Origin: Pseudomonas bubulae
GTDB lineage: Bacteria > Pseudomonadota > Gammaproteobacteria > Pseudomonadales > Pseudomonadaceae
Direction: 5' to 3'
DNA: 64,000 nucleotides
Assembly: GCF_900618535.1 (NCBI RefSeq)
Contig: NZ_UYJA01000004.1
Location: 496,001-560,000, forward strand
Part shown: piece by piece, positions 33,347 through 42,617 of the stretch
Numbering within the stretch: position 1 is the first letter of the stretch
Layout of the letters: each line of letters opens with the position of its first letter
Translations under genes and position numbers: made by a program
The notes under the pieces: generated by a model
Told to the model about the DNA's origin: nothing
Database searches by the model: none
Seen by the model: only the letters and a program-made list of their open reading frames with translations

Positions 33347-34401
33347 GCCAGGCACCTGATGAAATCAAAGGTGTCAGCAGCCCATGGCAACAGGCGGGGC
33401 GACTGGCATTTTTGGGCCTGTACGCGGTGACTGTATTCGCGGCGGTTGCCTGGGGGTTTTCCAATGTGCGTCAGATCGATCCGCAAAATCGTGCCGTGGT
33501 ATTGCGCATGGGCGCGTTGGACCGTATCCAGAATGCCGGCTTGTTGTGGGCGTGGCCAAAGCCTTTCGAGCAAGTGGTGATCGTCCCCGCAGCAGACCGC
33601 GTGAGTGAACGCCGGATTGAAAATCTGCTGCGCTCGGATGTGGCGTTGCAGGCCGATCGAAAAGCTTCGTTCGCCACGCCGGTCAGCGATGCGCTGGCCG
33701 GTTCCGGGTATTTGCTGACCGGTGATGCTGGCGTGGTGCAACTGGATGTACGGGTGTTTTACAACGTCACCGAGCCCTATGCGTTTGTGCTGCAAGGTGA
33801 GCATGTACTGCCTGCGCTGGACCGGTTGGTGACACGTAGCGCCGTTGCGCTGAGCGCCGCCCGCGATCTGGACACGATTCTGGTGGCGCGCCCGGAACTG
33901 ATCGGCAGCGACAGCCAGGCAGCTGAACGCCGTGAGCGCCTGCGCGGTGATCTGGTGCAAGGCATCAACCAACAACTCGCATCCCTGAGTGCCACCGGGC
34001 AGGGTATTGGTTTGCAAGTGGTACGGGTGGATGTGCAATCGAGTTTGCCGGGCCCTGCGGTGAATGCCTTCAATGCGGTACTGACGGCCAGCCAGCATGC
34101 GGAGCAAGCGGTGGCTGCAGCGCGCAATGAAGCGGCCAAAGTCACCCAATCGGCCACCCAGCAGGCTGATCGCAGTGTCGAGCAGGCCCAGGCCCAGGCC
34201 AGCGAGCGTCTGGCCAAGGCTCAGGCAGATACGTCTACCATCATCAACCTGGCCAAGGTACAGCAGGCCGGCAATGACTCTGGCTTGATGTTGCGCCTGT
34301 ACCGCGAACGCATGCCCAGGATTCTGGGGCAGGCCGGTTCTGTCACCAGCGTCGATCCCAACGATGATTCCCGCCTGATTATTCAGGGAGCCGAACAATG
34401 A
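33343..34401 (+). CDS. SPFH/HflC-like membrane protein
   Basis: A 352-residue protein with one N-terminal membrane helix (about 20-40), an SPFH domain from about 43 (IDPQNRAVVLRMGALDRIQNAGLLWAWPKPFE) and a coiled coil rich in Ala/Gln/Glu (about 240-310). It has the layout of HflC and may form a hetero-oligomeric ring with the two preceding SPFH proteins. Its ATG overlaps the stop of the second gene (ATGA), and its own stop overlaps the P-type ATPase start the same way, so the order is fixed by translational coupling. It does not lie beside hfq-hflX-hflKC, so these are paralogues. Confidence 0.78.
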   Translation: MSQAPDEIKGVSSPWQQAGRLAFLGLYAVTVFAAVAWGFSNVRQIDPQNRAVVLRMGALDRIQNAGLLWAWPKPFEQVVIVPAADRVSERRIENLLRSDVALQADRKASFATPVSDALAGSGYLLTGDAGVVQLDVRVFYNVTEPYAFVLQGEHVLPALDRLVTRSAVALSAARDLDTILVARPELIGSDSQAAERRERLRGDLVQGINQQLASLSATGQGIGLQVVRVDVQSSLPGPAVNAFNAVLTASQHAEQAVAAARNEAAKVTQSATQQADRSVEQAQAQASERLAKAQADTSTIINLAKVQQAGNDSGLMLRLYRERMPRILGQAGSVTSVDPNDDSRLIIQGAEQ

Positions 34402-36308
34402 ATGCGTCTGCCACTCAACCCGCCGTGAGCCTGTTGACGGGTCCCGAACAACGTCGCGCAGCGCGCCAACTGACACTGGCCATGCTGGCGCTGGGCTTGT
34501 TGGGTTTAGGGCTGGTATGGCGCTGGCTGATGCCCGCGCAAATCGGCGTCAGTCAGTTGCTGCTGGGTTTTGCTTCAATATTGGTGGCCGTGCCGGTCAT
34601 GCGTTCGGCCTGGTACAGCCTGCGCTACCCGAGCTTGCACGGGATCACCGACCAGTTAATTGCCTTGGCCATGCTCGGCGCCTGGGCCACCGGCGATTTG
34701 CTGACGGCGGCTTTGCTGCCGATCATCATGATTTTTGGCCATGTGCTGGAAGAGCGCAGTGTGATTGGCTCCCAGGAAGCGATCCATGCCCTGGGCAAAC
34801 TGACCCGCAGCCAGGCGCGTTTATTTCAGGCTGACGGCAGTTTGCTGGAAGTCGACAACGCCACCCTTAAAAGCGGCGATCAGGTAGAGGTGCGCGCTGG
34901 AGATCGGGTGCCCGCCGATGGTCTGGTACTGGCAGGGCAGGCCAGCCTGGATACGGCCTCTATTACCGGTGAGTCAGTGCCGCTGGAAGTCGGTAGCGGC
35001 ATGCCGGTCTTTGGTGGGGCCATCAACCTCGATGGTTTACTGCGGGTACAGGTTACCCGCACCGGTGAAGAATCGACATTAGGTAAAGTCATCGCCCTGA
35101 TGCAAAGCGCCGAGCGCGCCAAGCCGCCGATCACCCGTTTGCTTGAACGCTATGCTGGCAGTTATATGGTGTTGGTGTTGATGATTGCAGCAGTGACCTG
35201 GTTTATCACCAACGATGCCCAGGCCATGCTGGCAGTGCTCGTGGCTGCGTGCCCTTGTGCGCTGGTGTTGTCGGCACCGGCGACGGCGATTGCCGGGATT
35301 GCCGTGGCGGCGCGCCACGGGATCTTGATCCGTAGTTCGGCGTTTCTGGAAGAGCTGGCAGACCTCAGCTCATTGGTTGTGGATAAAACCGGCACCCTGA
35401 CCTACGGCACTTTGCGCCTGCAAGCGATCGAAACCGATGTGCTGCACGAGCAACCGCTGCTGCAACTGGCCGCCAGTTTGGGCGCCGCCAGCAGCCACCC
35501 GGTGAGCCGGGCGCTGGCCGGGTTGGTGAGCCACGAGCAGATGCTCACCCTCAATGATGTGCGCGAGCGACAAGGGTTGGGCATTGTGGCCAGCACCGGG
35601 CAGGGTGAAGCAGCGTTGGGCCGTCCTGAATTGTTCAGTCAATTGAACATCACCACCAGTGCCGTGCCTGACCACGATGGCCCCATTGCCGGGCTTTCCC
35701 TCAATGGCAATTTCCTGGGCTGGATGTTGCTGGCAGATAGCGTAAAACCCGAAGCCCGACAGGCGTTAAGTGAATTACGTGAACTGGGGCTTGGGCGCCA
35801 GGTGCTGCTGACCGGCGACCGCCAGAGCGTGGCCGAGCATTTGGCGCACACTGTGGGCATCAACGAAGTTCAGGCGCAGGCACTGCCCGAAGACAAGCTC
35901 GAACGTGTGCTGAGTGAAATCGGCAACGGCTTTCGGCCTATGGTGGTGGGCGATGGTATCAACGATTCGCTGGCGCTCAAGGCCGGTGTGGTGGGGGTTG
36001 CCATGGGCGCCGGTGGCGCGGATATCGCGCTGGCGTCATCGGATATCGTGTTGATCGGCAGCGATTTGCGTCGGCTGGGCACCTGCGTGCGCCTGAGCCG
36101 TGAGTGCCGGCATACTTTGCAGGTCAATGTGATCATCGGCCTGGGCTGGACCCTGGCGATTGTCGCGGCGGCGGCGTTTGGCTGGCTGGGGGCCGCCGGC
36201 GCGATGATCGCCGCGGTGTTGCATAACCTCAGCACATTGCTGGTGCTGGGCAATGCCGGGCGTTTGCTGCGGTTTCATGAACCCCTGCAGCCGTTGAAGT
36301 TGGCTTGA
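34398..36308 (+). CDS. P1B-type heavy-metal-translocating ATPase without a soluble metal-binding domain
   Basis: A 636-residue P-type ATPase. TGES lies at 190-193, the membrane metal-site motif CPC at 285-287 (VAACPCALVLSAPATAIAG), the phosphorylation site DKTGTLT with Asp329, the P1B hallmark HP at 367-368 (SSHPVSRAL) and GDGINDS. No N-terminal HMA or Cys/His-rich domain is present; the protein starts directly at the first helices (about 23-45). The last helix reads AVLHNLSTLLVLGNAGRLL, not a classic Cu, Zn or Co signature, so the metal is undetermined. It overlaps the HflC-like gene by 4 bases. A His-rich tail is supplied by the second operon protein. Confidence 0.85.
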   Translation: MNASATQPAVSLLTGPEQRRAARQLTLAMLALGLLGLGLVWRWLMPAQIGVSQLLLGFASILVAVPVMRSAWYSLRYPSLHGITDQLIALAMLGAWATGDLLTAALLPIIMIFGHVLEERSVIGSQEAIHALGKLTRSQARLFQADGSLLEVDNATLKSGDQVEVRAGDRVPADGLVLAGQASLDTASITGESVPLEVGSGMPVFGGAINLDGLLRVQVTRTGEESTLGKVIALMQSAERAKPPITRLLERYAGSYMVLVLMIAAVTWFITNDAQAMLAVLVAACPCALVLSAPATAIAGIAVAARHGILIRSSAFLEELADLSSLVVDKTGTLTYGTLRLQAIETDVLHEQPLLQLAASLGAASSHPVSRALAGLVSHEQMLTLNDVRERQGLGIVASTGQGEAALGRPELFSQLNITTSAVPDHDGPIAGLSLNGNFLGWMLLADSVKPEARQALSELRELGLGRQVLLTGDRQSVAEHLAHTVGINEVQAQALPEDKLERVLSEIGNGFRPMVVGDGINDSLALKAGVVGVAMGAGGADIALASSDIVLIGSDLRRLGTCVRLSRECRHTLQVNVIIGLGWTLAIVAAAAFGWLGAAGAMIAAVLHNLSTLLVLGNAGRLLRFHEPLQPLKLA

Positions 36309-36427
36309 AAGTGATTCGGATAAACGGTCGCGCCCGCTCTAGCGTCGACCTCCTGTCCGCGAAGCTGACAGTTTTCGTTATTCGTCTAACCTATAGTTTT
36401 GATATCTGAAATGAAGGAGGATTACAG

Positions 36428-37612
36428 ATGCTCGCGCAACTTCCACCGGCCTTACAGAAACTTCAACTTCCATTACGCCTGAGGCTGTGGGACGGGCACG
36501 AGTTCAATTTCGGCCCGACGCCCAGCGTCACGATCGTGGTCAAGGACCCGACCCTGGTGGCTCAATTTACCCACCCCAGCCTCGACTTGCTGGGCAGTGC
36601 CTTCGTTGAGGGTCGGCTTGAACTGGAAGGCTCTATCAGCGAAGCGATTCGGGTATGCGATGAGTTGAGCCAGGCGCTGGTAGATGATGATGACTACGCC
36701 CCGCCACCCCGGGTTTATCACGACAAGGCGACTGACGCCGAGTCCATCTCTTATCACTACGACCTGTCCAATGACTTCTACCAGCTGTGGCTTGATCGCG
36801 ACATGGCGTATTCCTGTGGTTATTTTGAAACCGGGGAAGAGAGTCTGGACGAAGCCCAGCAAGCCAAGTTTCGTCTGTTATGCCGCAAGCTGCGACTCAA
36901 GCCCGGCGAATACTTGCTGGATGTTGGCTGCGGTTGGGGCGGGCTGGCGCGGTTTGCCGCACGCGAATATGGGGTCAAGGTATTCGGGATTACCCTCAGC
37001 AAGGAACAACTCAAACTTGCCCGTGAGCGCGTCAACGCTGAAGGTCTGCAAGACAAGGTTGATCTGCAACTGCTCGATTATCGCGATCTGCCGCAGGATG
37101 GCCGGTTCGACAAAATCGTCAGCGTCGGGATGTTTGAACACGTCGGGCACGCCAACCTGCGCGAATACTGCGAAATTCTCTCCAGAGCGGTGCGCGAAGG
37201 CGGGTTGGTGATGAACCACGGGATCACTTCCAAGCACACCGATGGCCGCCAGGTTGGTCGGGGTGCAGGGGATTTTATCGATCGTTATGTGTTCCCCAAT
37301 GGCGAGTTGCCGCATCTGTCGATGATGACTGCCGAAATCAGCGAGGCCGGGTTGGAAGTGGTCGATGTTGAAAGTTTGCGCCTGCACTACGCGCGTACGC
37401 TGGAGCATTGGAGCCAGCGCCTGGAGCAAAAACTGGATGCTGCCGCCAAGCAGGTACCGGAGCAGGCCCTGCGGATCTGGCGTTTGTATCTGGCCGGTTG
37501 TGCCTACGCCTTTGCCCATGGCTGGATCAACATCGACCAGATTCTGGCGACCAAACCCCATGCCGATGGCTCGTTGGAGTTACCACCGACCAGGGCGGAT
37601 ATTTACCGCTGA
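36428..37612 (+). CDS. cfa: cyclopropane-fatty-acyl-phospholipid synthase family protein
   Basis: A 394-residue SAM-dependent enzyme that adds a methylene bridge to unsaturated acyl chains of membrane phospholipids. It shows SISYHYDLSNDFYQLWLD, the SAM motif LDVGCGWGG (164-172), and FEHVGHANL with MNHGITS, all CFA synthase signatures. ATG 36428 has AAGGAGGA upstream, a strong ribosome site. CTATAGT at about 36391-36397 could be a stationary-phase type -10. It converges with the next gene, overlapping 10 bases at the 3' ends. Confidence 0.92.
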   Translation: MLAQLPPALQKLQLPLRLRLWDGHEFNFGPTPSVTIVVKDPTLVAQFTHPSLDLLGSAFVEGRLELEGSISEAIRVCDELSQALVDDDDYAPPPRVYHDKATDAESISYHYDLSNDFYQLWLDRDMAYSCGYFETGEESLDEAQQAKFRLLCRKLRLKPGEYLLDVGCGWGGLARFAAREYGVKVFGITLSKEQLKLARERVNAEGLQDKVDLQLLDYRDLPQDGRFDKIVSVGMFEHVGHANLREYCEILSRAVREGGLVMNHGITSKHTDGRQVGRGAGDFIDRYVFPNGELPHLSMMTAEISEAGLEVVDVESLRLHYARTLEHWSQRLEQKLDAAAKQVPEQALRIWRLYLAGCAYAFAHGWINIDQILATKPHADGSLELPPTRADIYR

Positions 37613-38088
37613 GCGTGGGTTTCCCAGGTGATGGGTTGCGGGTCTTGTATCAGGTTTCTGTCCAGGACGAAGCGCCCATTCTGGAGCCCGATATTTTGAT
37701 CAACCTTGGCCAGGGCTTTTTGCTCAAACGTCAGTGAGCTTTTGTTGAAAACAAGGTCGTGGCGGGCAACATTGCCGCCCCAGTCCGGTGAGGGGAGGGA
37801 GATATAACTGATGCGGTATTGGTCGTCAGTAAAATCTCCCTCCACTACATACACGCCGTAATGGTTCTCTCCCGGGGAGATGATTTTGTAGAGGCCATTG
37901 TCGTAGTAGTACAGCACTGCTTCTTCAAAGGGCTTTTCGCTATACATCTTCTTGTAGTGCAGCCGGTGGATAAACGTTGGCTGGCCCACTTCTACGTTGA
38001 TAAGCGGCGGGGTGTGAGGGGTGTCTTTGGTCTGAGCTGAAGCAAGCGTGCTGATAGTGAAGAGCACACCCATTAACGAGAATCTCAT
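37603..38088 (-). CDS. small exported protein of unknown function
   Basis: A 161-residue protein with a signal peptide (MRFSLMGVLFTISTLASAQT, cleavage near 18) and no lipobox, so probably periplasmic. The rest is soluble and rich in Tyr/Asp (YYYDNGLYKIISPGENHYGVY). No family was recognised. ATG 38088 has AAGGA about 9 bases upstream. It lies downstream of cls behind a terminator and converges with cfa. Confidence 0.65.
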   Translation of the reverse strand: MRFSLMGVLFTISTLASAQTKDTPHTPPLINVEVGQPTFIHRLHYKKMYSEKPFEEAVLYYYDNGLYKIISPGENHYGVYVVEGDFTDDQYRISYISLPSPDWGGNVARHDLVFNKSSLTFEQKALAKVDQNIGLQNGRFVLDRNLIQDPQPITWETHAQR

Positions 38089-38102
38089 TATTTTTATTCC
38101 TT

Positions 38103-38140
38103 AAACTGAACGGCCCGGGTTATTCCGGGCCATTCAGTTT
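38103..38140 (-). terminator. strong terminator hairpin downstream of cls
   Basis: AAACTGAA-C-GGCCCGG (38103-38118) faces CCGGGCC-A-TTCAGTTT (38125-38140): a 15-pair stem with one mismatch and a 6-base loop. Read on the minus strand it follows cls and ends in GTTT. It separates cls from the exported-protein gene. Confidence 0.8.
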
Positions 38141-38198
38141 ATGGAATCCTGCTTGACGCTTTTGCCTGCCCTGAGTAATTCAGATCCGTCCTACACAG

Positions 38199-39638
38199 CT
38201 ATAAAACCGGTGAAACCAGTCTGGCTATTCGCATGCCCAGTTGCTGCAAACGGTGTGTGGCTTTGATATCGGCATCAGTGATTTCACGGGCCAGTGCGAA
38301 GTCATCAAGCAGCATATGCTCGACTTGCCTGGCGAAGTCTTGGTCGACGGTCAGCAGCATGACTTCAAAGTTGAGACGGAACGAGCGGTTGTCCATATTG
38401 GCGCTGCCAATGGCGCTGATCTCGTCATCGACCAGTACTACTTTTTGATGCACAAAACCGGGCTGGTAACGGAAGATCCGTACGCCTGCGCGTACTGCCT
38501 CGAAGGCATACAGGCTGGATGCGGCGTACACGACTTTGTGGTCCGGGCGTGAAGGTATCAGGATGCGTACATCCACGCCGCGCAGCACGGCGAGCCTGAG
38601 CGCGGAAAACACCGCTTCGTCAGGTACAAAGTAAGGGCTGGTAATCCACACCCGTTGATTGGCGGCATGGATAGCTTCAACGAAAAACAGCGAACAGGTT
38701 TCGTATGGATCTGCCGGGCCGCTGGCCAGGAACTGGCAGAGCACGCCACCGTCCGGGTAGCTTTGTGGCAGGATCAGGGGCGGCAGTTTGCGTGCGGCCC
38801 AGAACCAGTCCTCGGCAAACGACTCCTGCAGGCAGGCCACAACAGGGCCGGTGACTTCCACATGGGTATCGCGCCACGGCGACAGCGGGGGCTTGGCACC
38901 CAGATACTCATCGCCAACGTTATGGCCGCCGACAAAACCGCGCACGCCATCCACGACCACCACTTTGCGATGGTTACGGAAGTTGACCTGGAAACGACTG
39001 ATCCAGCCGCCACGAGTGGCAAACGCATAAGTTTGCACGCCACCTGCGCGCAGGGTCTCGGCATAAACTTTTGGCAAGGCATGGCTGCCAATACTGTCAT
39101 ACAGCAGATGCACCGCGACCCCTTGCGCGGCTTTTTCGAGCAGCAGTGCATGCAGTTTCATGCCCAGGTCATCGTCGTGGATGATAAAAAACTGCACCAG
39201 CACCACTTCTCTGGCTGAGCGAATGGCATCGAAAATGGCGTCAAATGTCGCCGTGCCATTGATCAACAGGCGCACGCTGTTGTTGGCCAGGCATGGCATG
39301 CGACCCAGTCTGGGCATTGCGCGCAGCGAGGCGTAGGCTTTTGAGCTGCGTGCGGCCAGTGCTTCTTCGACCCATGGGCGCCAGCTCAGATGGGTGATGG
39401 CTTCACGCATTTCCTGGTTGGCATCGCGACGGGCTCGAATGTAATCGTCAAAAGTACTACGGCCAAAGATCAGATACGGGATCAGGGTGAAGTAAGGAAT
39501 AAAGAACAGCGACATAGCCCAGGCAATCGAGCCCTGCGCAGTCCTGACCGTCAGCACTGCATGCACGGCGGCAATCAGGCCTAAGCTGTGGATTAATAAA
39601 ATCAGATAACCAAGTACGTGCGGGCCTAGATAATCCAT
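38199..39638 (-). CDS. cls: cardiolipin synthase (phospholipase D family)
   Basis: A 479-residue inner-membrane enzyme that condenses two phosphatidylglycerols to cardiolipin. Two N-terminal helices (about 8-30 and 38-58) are followed by two PLD HKD motifs: HRKVVVVD (His223, Lys225, Asp230) and HQKVVLVD (His397, Lys399, Asp404), each followed by a G-G/S-x-N sequence. The length fits ClsA. ATG 39638. It is divergent from the DUF3617 gene across 134 bases. Confidence 0.93.
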   Translation of the reverse strand: MDYLGPHVLGYLILLIHSLGLIAAVHAVLTVRTAQGSIAWAMSLFFIPYFTLIPYLIFGRSTFDDYIRARRDANQEMREAITHLSWRPWVEEALAARSSKAYASLRAMPRLGRMPCLANNSVRLLINGTATFDAIFDAIRSAREVVLVQFFIIHDDDLGMKLHALLLEKAAQGVAVHLLYDSIGSHALPKVYAETLRAGGVQTYAFATRGGWISRFQVNFRNHRKVVVVDGVRGFVGGHNVGDEYLGAKPPLSPWRDTHVEVTGPVVACLQESFAEDWFWAARKLPPLILPQSYPDGGVLCQFLASGPADPYETCSLFFVEAIHAANQRVWITSPYFVPDEAVFSALRLAVLRGVDVRILIPSRPDHKVVYAASSLYAFEAVRAGVRIFRYQPGFVHQKVVLVDDEISAIGSANMDNRSFRLNFEVMLLTVDQDFARQVEHMLLDDFALAREITDADIKATHRLQQLGMRIARLVSPVL

Positions 39639-39772
39639 GCGTATCCTTACTCCAAAATGTCTAATGCCAGTACTAACAGACCATGATCTGTTATGAATGT
39701 CCTATTTGTTTGCGGGCGCAACACTTGCCCTTTTTTGACGTCTAACGCTGACAATCGCGTAGGAGTTGCTTG

Positions 39773-40291
39773 ATGAATGTTCGTCTGCTTGGGCTGTTCA
39801 TGGCCTGTGGTTTGTCGATTCCTGTGGCTCAGGCCCAGATGCTGCAACCGGGGCTTTGGGAACTCAGCTCCAGCAATATGCAGGTAGATGGCCAACAGCT
39901 GCCTGAACTGCAGGTAATGTTAGGCCAATTACAGAATATGCTGACCCCGGAACAAAAAGCCCAACTGGAAAGCCAGGGGCTGACCATGGCGGGCAAAGGT
40001 GTGCGGGTGTGCCTGACGCCCGAGCAAGTGAAGTCAGACAATATTCCGCTGACTGACCCCAAGTCTGGGTGTAACCAGCAGATCACTGAGCGTAGTGGAA
40101 ATCAGTGGAAGTTTCGCTTTAGTTGTCCAAAAGCCCAGGGCGCAGGTGTGGCAACGTTTGCCAGTGATCGAGAGTTCACCACCCAAGTAAATGGCACCTT
40201 CAATGCGACCGGGATACAGCAGAAGGGCAGCATGGATACCCGTGCTGTCTGGTTGGGAAAAAACTGTGGAACCGTCAAACCACGTACTTGA
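39773..40291 (+). CDS. DUF3617 domain exported protein
   Basis: A 172-residue protein with a signal peptide (MNVRLLGLFMACGLSIPVAQAQ) followed by the DUF3617 pattern: LQPGLWELSSS, a central KGVRVCLTPEQV and the C-terminal GTFNATGIQQKGSM region. Periplasmic, with no known function. ATG 39773 has AGGAG upstream. Its stop directly abuts the stop of the gamma-carbonic anhydrase gene on the other strand. Confidence 0.85.
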   Translation: MNVRLLGLFMACGLSIPVAQAQMLQPGLWELSSSNMQVDGQQLPELQVMLGQLQNMLTPEQKAQLESQGLTMAGKGVRVCLTPEQVKSDNIPLTDPKSGCNQQITERSGNQWKFRFSCPKAQGAGVATFASDREFTTQVNGTFNATGIQQKGSMDTRAVWLGKNCGTVKPRT

Positions 40292-40852
40292 TCAGAACTC
40301 GTTTTGCAGCGCTTTATAGCCGCGCACCAAATCCACATTGGTGCGCGCTACATCTTCTGAAAACTCCGATGCGCTAACACTCACTGGCGCAAATTGGCTC
40401 AGGTCCGTGTTTGGTCCGATTCGGGTCGTGGACGGCACATAGAAGTTATCCGGCAGGTCGCGGCCATCCACGACCGAGTTATGCCGCACCACACAGCCAT
40501 CACCCAACTCGCAATTGAACAGCACACTGTTGAAACCGATAAATACCCTATCGCCAACACGGCATGGCCCGTGAACGATGGAACGATGTGCTATCGAAGT
40601 GTTTTCACCAATGATGACCGCCGCGCCGGACTTTGAGTGAATGACCACGCCGTCCTGAATATTTGAATTAGCGCCGATGCTGATCGGTTGCATGCCGCCG
40701 TCCTTGTCGACTTCATCGGCGCGGATCACGGCGTACGGTCCGACAAATACGTTTTCGCCGATCACTACTTTGCCGCAAATGATGGCCGTTCTGTCGACAT
40801 AGGCGGACTCGGCGATTTGTGGCAAGTCGCCTGATGGATTTTTTCGGATCAT
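40292..40852 (-). CDS. gamma-class carbonic anhydrase-like protein (zinc-starvation island)
   Basis: A 186-residue left-handed beta-helix protein of the gamma-carbonic anhydrase family. Candidate metal ligands are His72, His89 and His94, with the 17/5 spacing known for Cam-type enzymes, and IQDGVVIHS and FIGFNSVLFNC repeats are visible. Gamma enzymes can use Fe or Co in place of Zn, so a Zur-controlled copy may back up zinc-dependent carbonic anhydrases. Its ATG overlaps the znuA-like stop by 4 bases, making it the last gene of the folE2 operon. Pseudomonas aeruginosa has a related gene next to folE2. Confidence 0.85.
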   Translation of the reverse strand: MIRKNPSGDLPQIAESAYVDRTAIICGKVVIGENVFVGPYAVIRADEVDKDGGMQPISIGANSNIQDGVVIHSKSGAAVIIGENTSIAHRSIVHGPCRVGDRVFIGFNSVLFNCELGDGCVVRHNSVVDGRDLPDNFYVPSTTRIGPNTDLSQFAPVSVSASEFSEDVARTNVDLVRGYKALQNEF

Positions 40853-41739
40853 GGTGTGCTCAATGCGTTGTGCAGGGTGGTGAGGTTGTATTCGAAAAGG
40901 CCAAGAAAAGTGCTGGCCGGACCTTCACTGGCCAGGGCATCGGAGTACAGCGTGCCACCAATCTGTGCGCCACTTTCATCGGCAATCTGCTGCAACAGAC
41001 GCGAGTCTTTAATGTTCTCCATAAATACGGCCCTCACCTTGTCGGCCCGTATCTGACGAATCAGCGAAGCGACTTCAGCGGCCGAAGGTTCGCGCTCAGT
41101 GGACAAACCCTGTGGTGCCATAAAGTCGATGCCATAGGCCTGGCCCAGATAGCCGAAGGCATCATGGGAGGTCACGATACGGCGATTGCCGGCGGGCAGG
41201 TTGCCCAGCTCTGTTATGGCCTCGGCTTGCAGTCGATCCAGCTTTTTCAGATAAGCCGCAAGGTTGCGGTTGTAGTACGCCTCATCGGCCGGGTCGGCCT
41301 TGATCAGCGCTTGAGTGATGTTGTTCACATACAGTTTTGCGTTTGTCAGGTTGTGCCAGGCGTGAGGGTCGGGGATGGTTTCGCCGTCTTCCTCCATCGT
41401 GTGAGCAGCCACTCCTTTGCTGGCAGTCACGATAGCCCCCGGGGTTTCGGTACTGCTCACCAGGCGATCAAGCCAGGGCTCGAACCCCAGGCCATTTTTG
41501 ATAATGATCTTGGCATTGAGCAGTGCCTTGGCATCGTCCGGGGTGGGCTCATAGGTATGTGCATCCTCATCAGGGCCGACCAGCGCGCTGACGTGCACAT
41601 GTTGGCCGCCGATTGCCCGGGTCATGTCGCCGAGAATGCTGAAGCTGGCAACGACAGGTATTTTCGGTGTCTGAGCCGCGACGCCAAGGGACAAGCCCAT
41701 CGCCACGCACATACTGAATATCATGGTTAGAGCACGCAT
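40849..41739 (-). CDS. znuA: zinc ABC transporter substrate-binding protein (ZnuA-like)
   Basis: A 296-residue cluster A-I (ZnuA/TroA family) periplasmic metal receptor with signal peptide 1-22. Likely ligands are His61 (DEDAHTYEPTPDDA), the His in DPHAWHNL, the His in SHDAFGYLG and the Asp in LYSDAL. A three-His/one-Asp set favours Zn(II). It lacks the long His/Asp-rich loop of classical ZnuA. ATG 41739 gives the proper signal peptide; an extended frame reaches into znuB. Fourth gene of the folE2-znuC-znuB-znuA-carbonic anhydrase operon. Confidence 0.88.
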   Translation of the reverse strand: MRALTMIFSMCVAMGLSLGVAAQTPKIPVVASFSILGDMTRAIGGQHVHVSALVGPDEDAHTYEPTPDDAKALLNAKIIIKNGLGFEPWLDRLVSSTETPGAIVTASKGVAAHTMEEDGETIPDPHAWHNLTNAKLYVNNITQALIKADPADEAYYNRNLAAYLKKLDRLQAEAITELGNLPAGNRRIVTSHDAFGYLGQAYGIDFMAPQGLSTEREPSAAEVASLIRQIRADKVRAVFMENIKDSRLLQQIADESGAQIGGTLYSDALASEGPASTFLGLFEYNLTTLHNALSTP

Positions 41740-41750
41740 CGTGTTGCACC

Positions 41751-42617
41751 TCATCGGGATGACAGCAAAGGCGGTCGGCGCAGCAAACCGTGTACCGGAC
41801 CAAAAATGACAGACAACGCATAGCTGCAACCCGCTATCAGTACGATGGCCGGGCCGCTGGGCAGTGAGTAATAAAACGACAGTAAAAGGCCCAGCCAAAC
41901 CGAAACGCAGCCAATCGCAGCCGAGATCAGGATCAGCACAGGCAGTCGACGGCTCCAGAAGCGCGAGGCAATAGCCGGCAACATCATCAGGCCAACCACC
42001 ATCAGTGCGCCGATAGCCTGAAAGCCGATCACCAGATTCAACACCACCAATGTCAGGAATAGCCCGTGAGCCAATGGCCCCAGCCGACTGACACTGCGAA
42101 GGAATAGAGGATCCAGGGTGTCGAGCAACAATGGGCGGTAGATGGCTGCCATCAGCAGCATGCTGAAGCCGGTTACCCAGAGCATGCCTGTGAGCGTCTG
42201 GCTGTCGACGGCCAAGGCTGAACCAAACAACAGATGGAGCAGATCAAGACGTTTACCGGCGATGCCAAGGATCAATATGCCGCTGGCCAATGAGATCGGG
42301 TAAATCGCCGCGAGGCTGGCATCTTCACGCAAGCCGGTGCGCCGAGTGATCCAGGCTGACACTCCGGCCATGCTCAAACCCGCCCCCAACCCCCCCAATG
42401 TCAAAGCAGGCAGGCTCAGCCCGGCAAACCAAAACCCCAGCGCAGCTCCGGGGAGAATGCCGTGTGCGACTGCATCACCAATCAAACTCATGCGCCGCAA
42501 GATCAAAAAAACGCCCAGGGGTGCCGTGCTACATGCCAGTACCAGACCGCCAAATAAGGCACGGCGCATAAAGACAAATTCCTGGAACGGTTGCCATAAC
42601 TGGCTGACGATAACCAT
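41751..42617 (-). CDS. znuB: zinc ABC transporter permease (ZnuB-like)
   Basis: A 288-residue ABC-3 family permease with about eight hydrophobic segments and the conserved FLILRRMSLIGDAVAHGILPG near the N-terminus and GALMVVGLMMLPAIAS later. It forms the inner-membrane channel for the metal delivered by the ZnuA-like protein. Its ATG shares a base with the znuC-like stop (TGATG), so the two are translationally coupled. Confidence 0.9.
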   Translation of the reverse strand: MVIVSQLWQPFQEFVFMRRALFGGLVLACSTAPLGVFLILRRMSLIGDAVAHGILPGAALGFWFAGLSLPALTLGGLGAGLSMAGVSAWITRRTGLREDASLAAIYPISLASGILILGIAGKRLDLLHLLFGSALAVDSQTLTGMLWVTGFSMLLMAAIYRPLLLDTLDPLFLRSVSRLGPLAHGLFLTLVVLNLVIGFQAIGALMVVGLMMLPAIASRFWSRRLPVLILISAAIGCVSVWLGLLLSFYYSLPSGPAIVLIAGCSYALSVIFGPVHGLLRRPPLLSSR

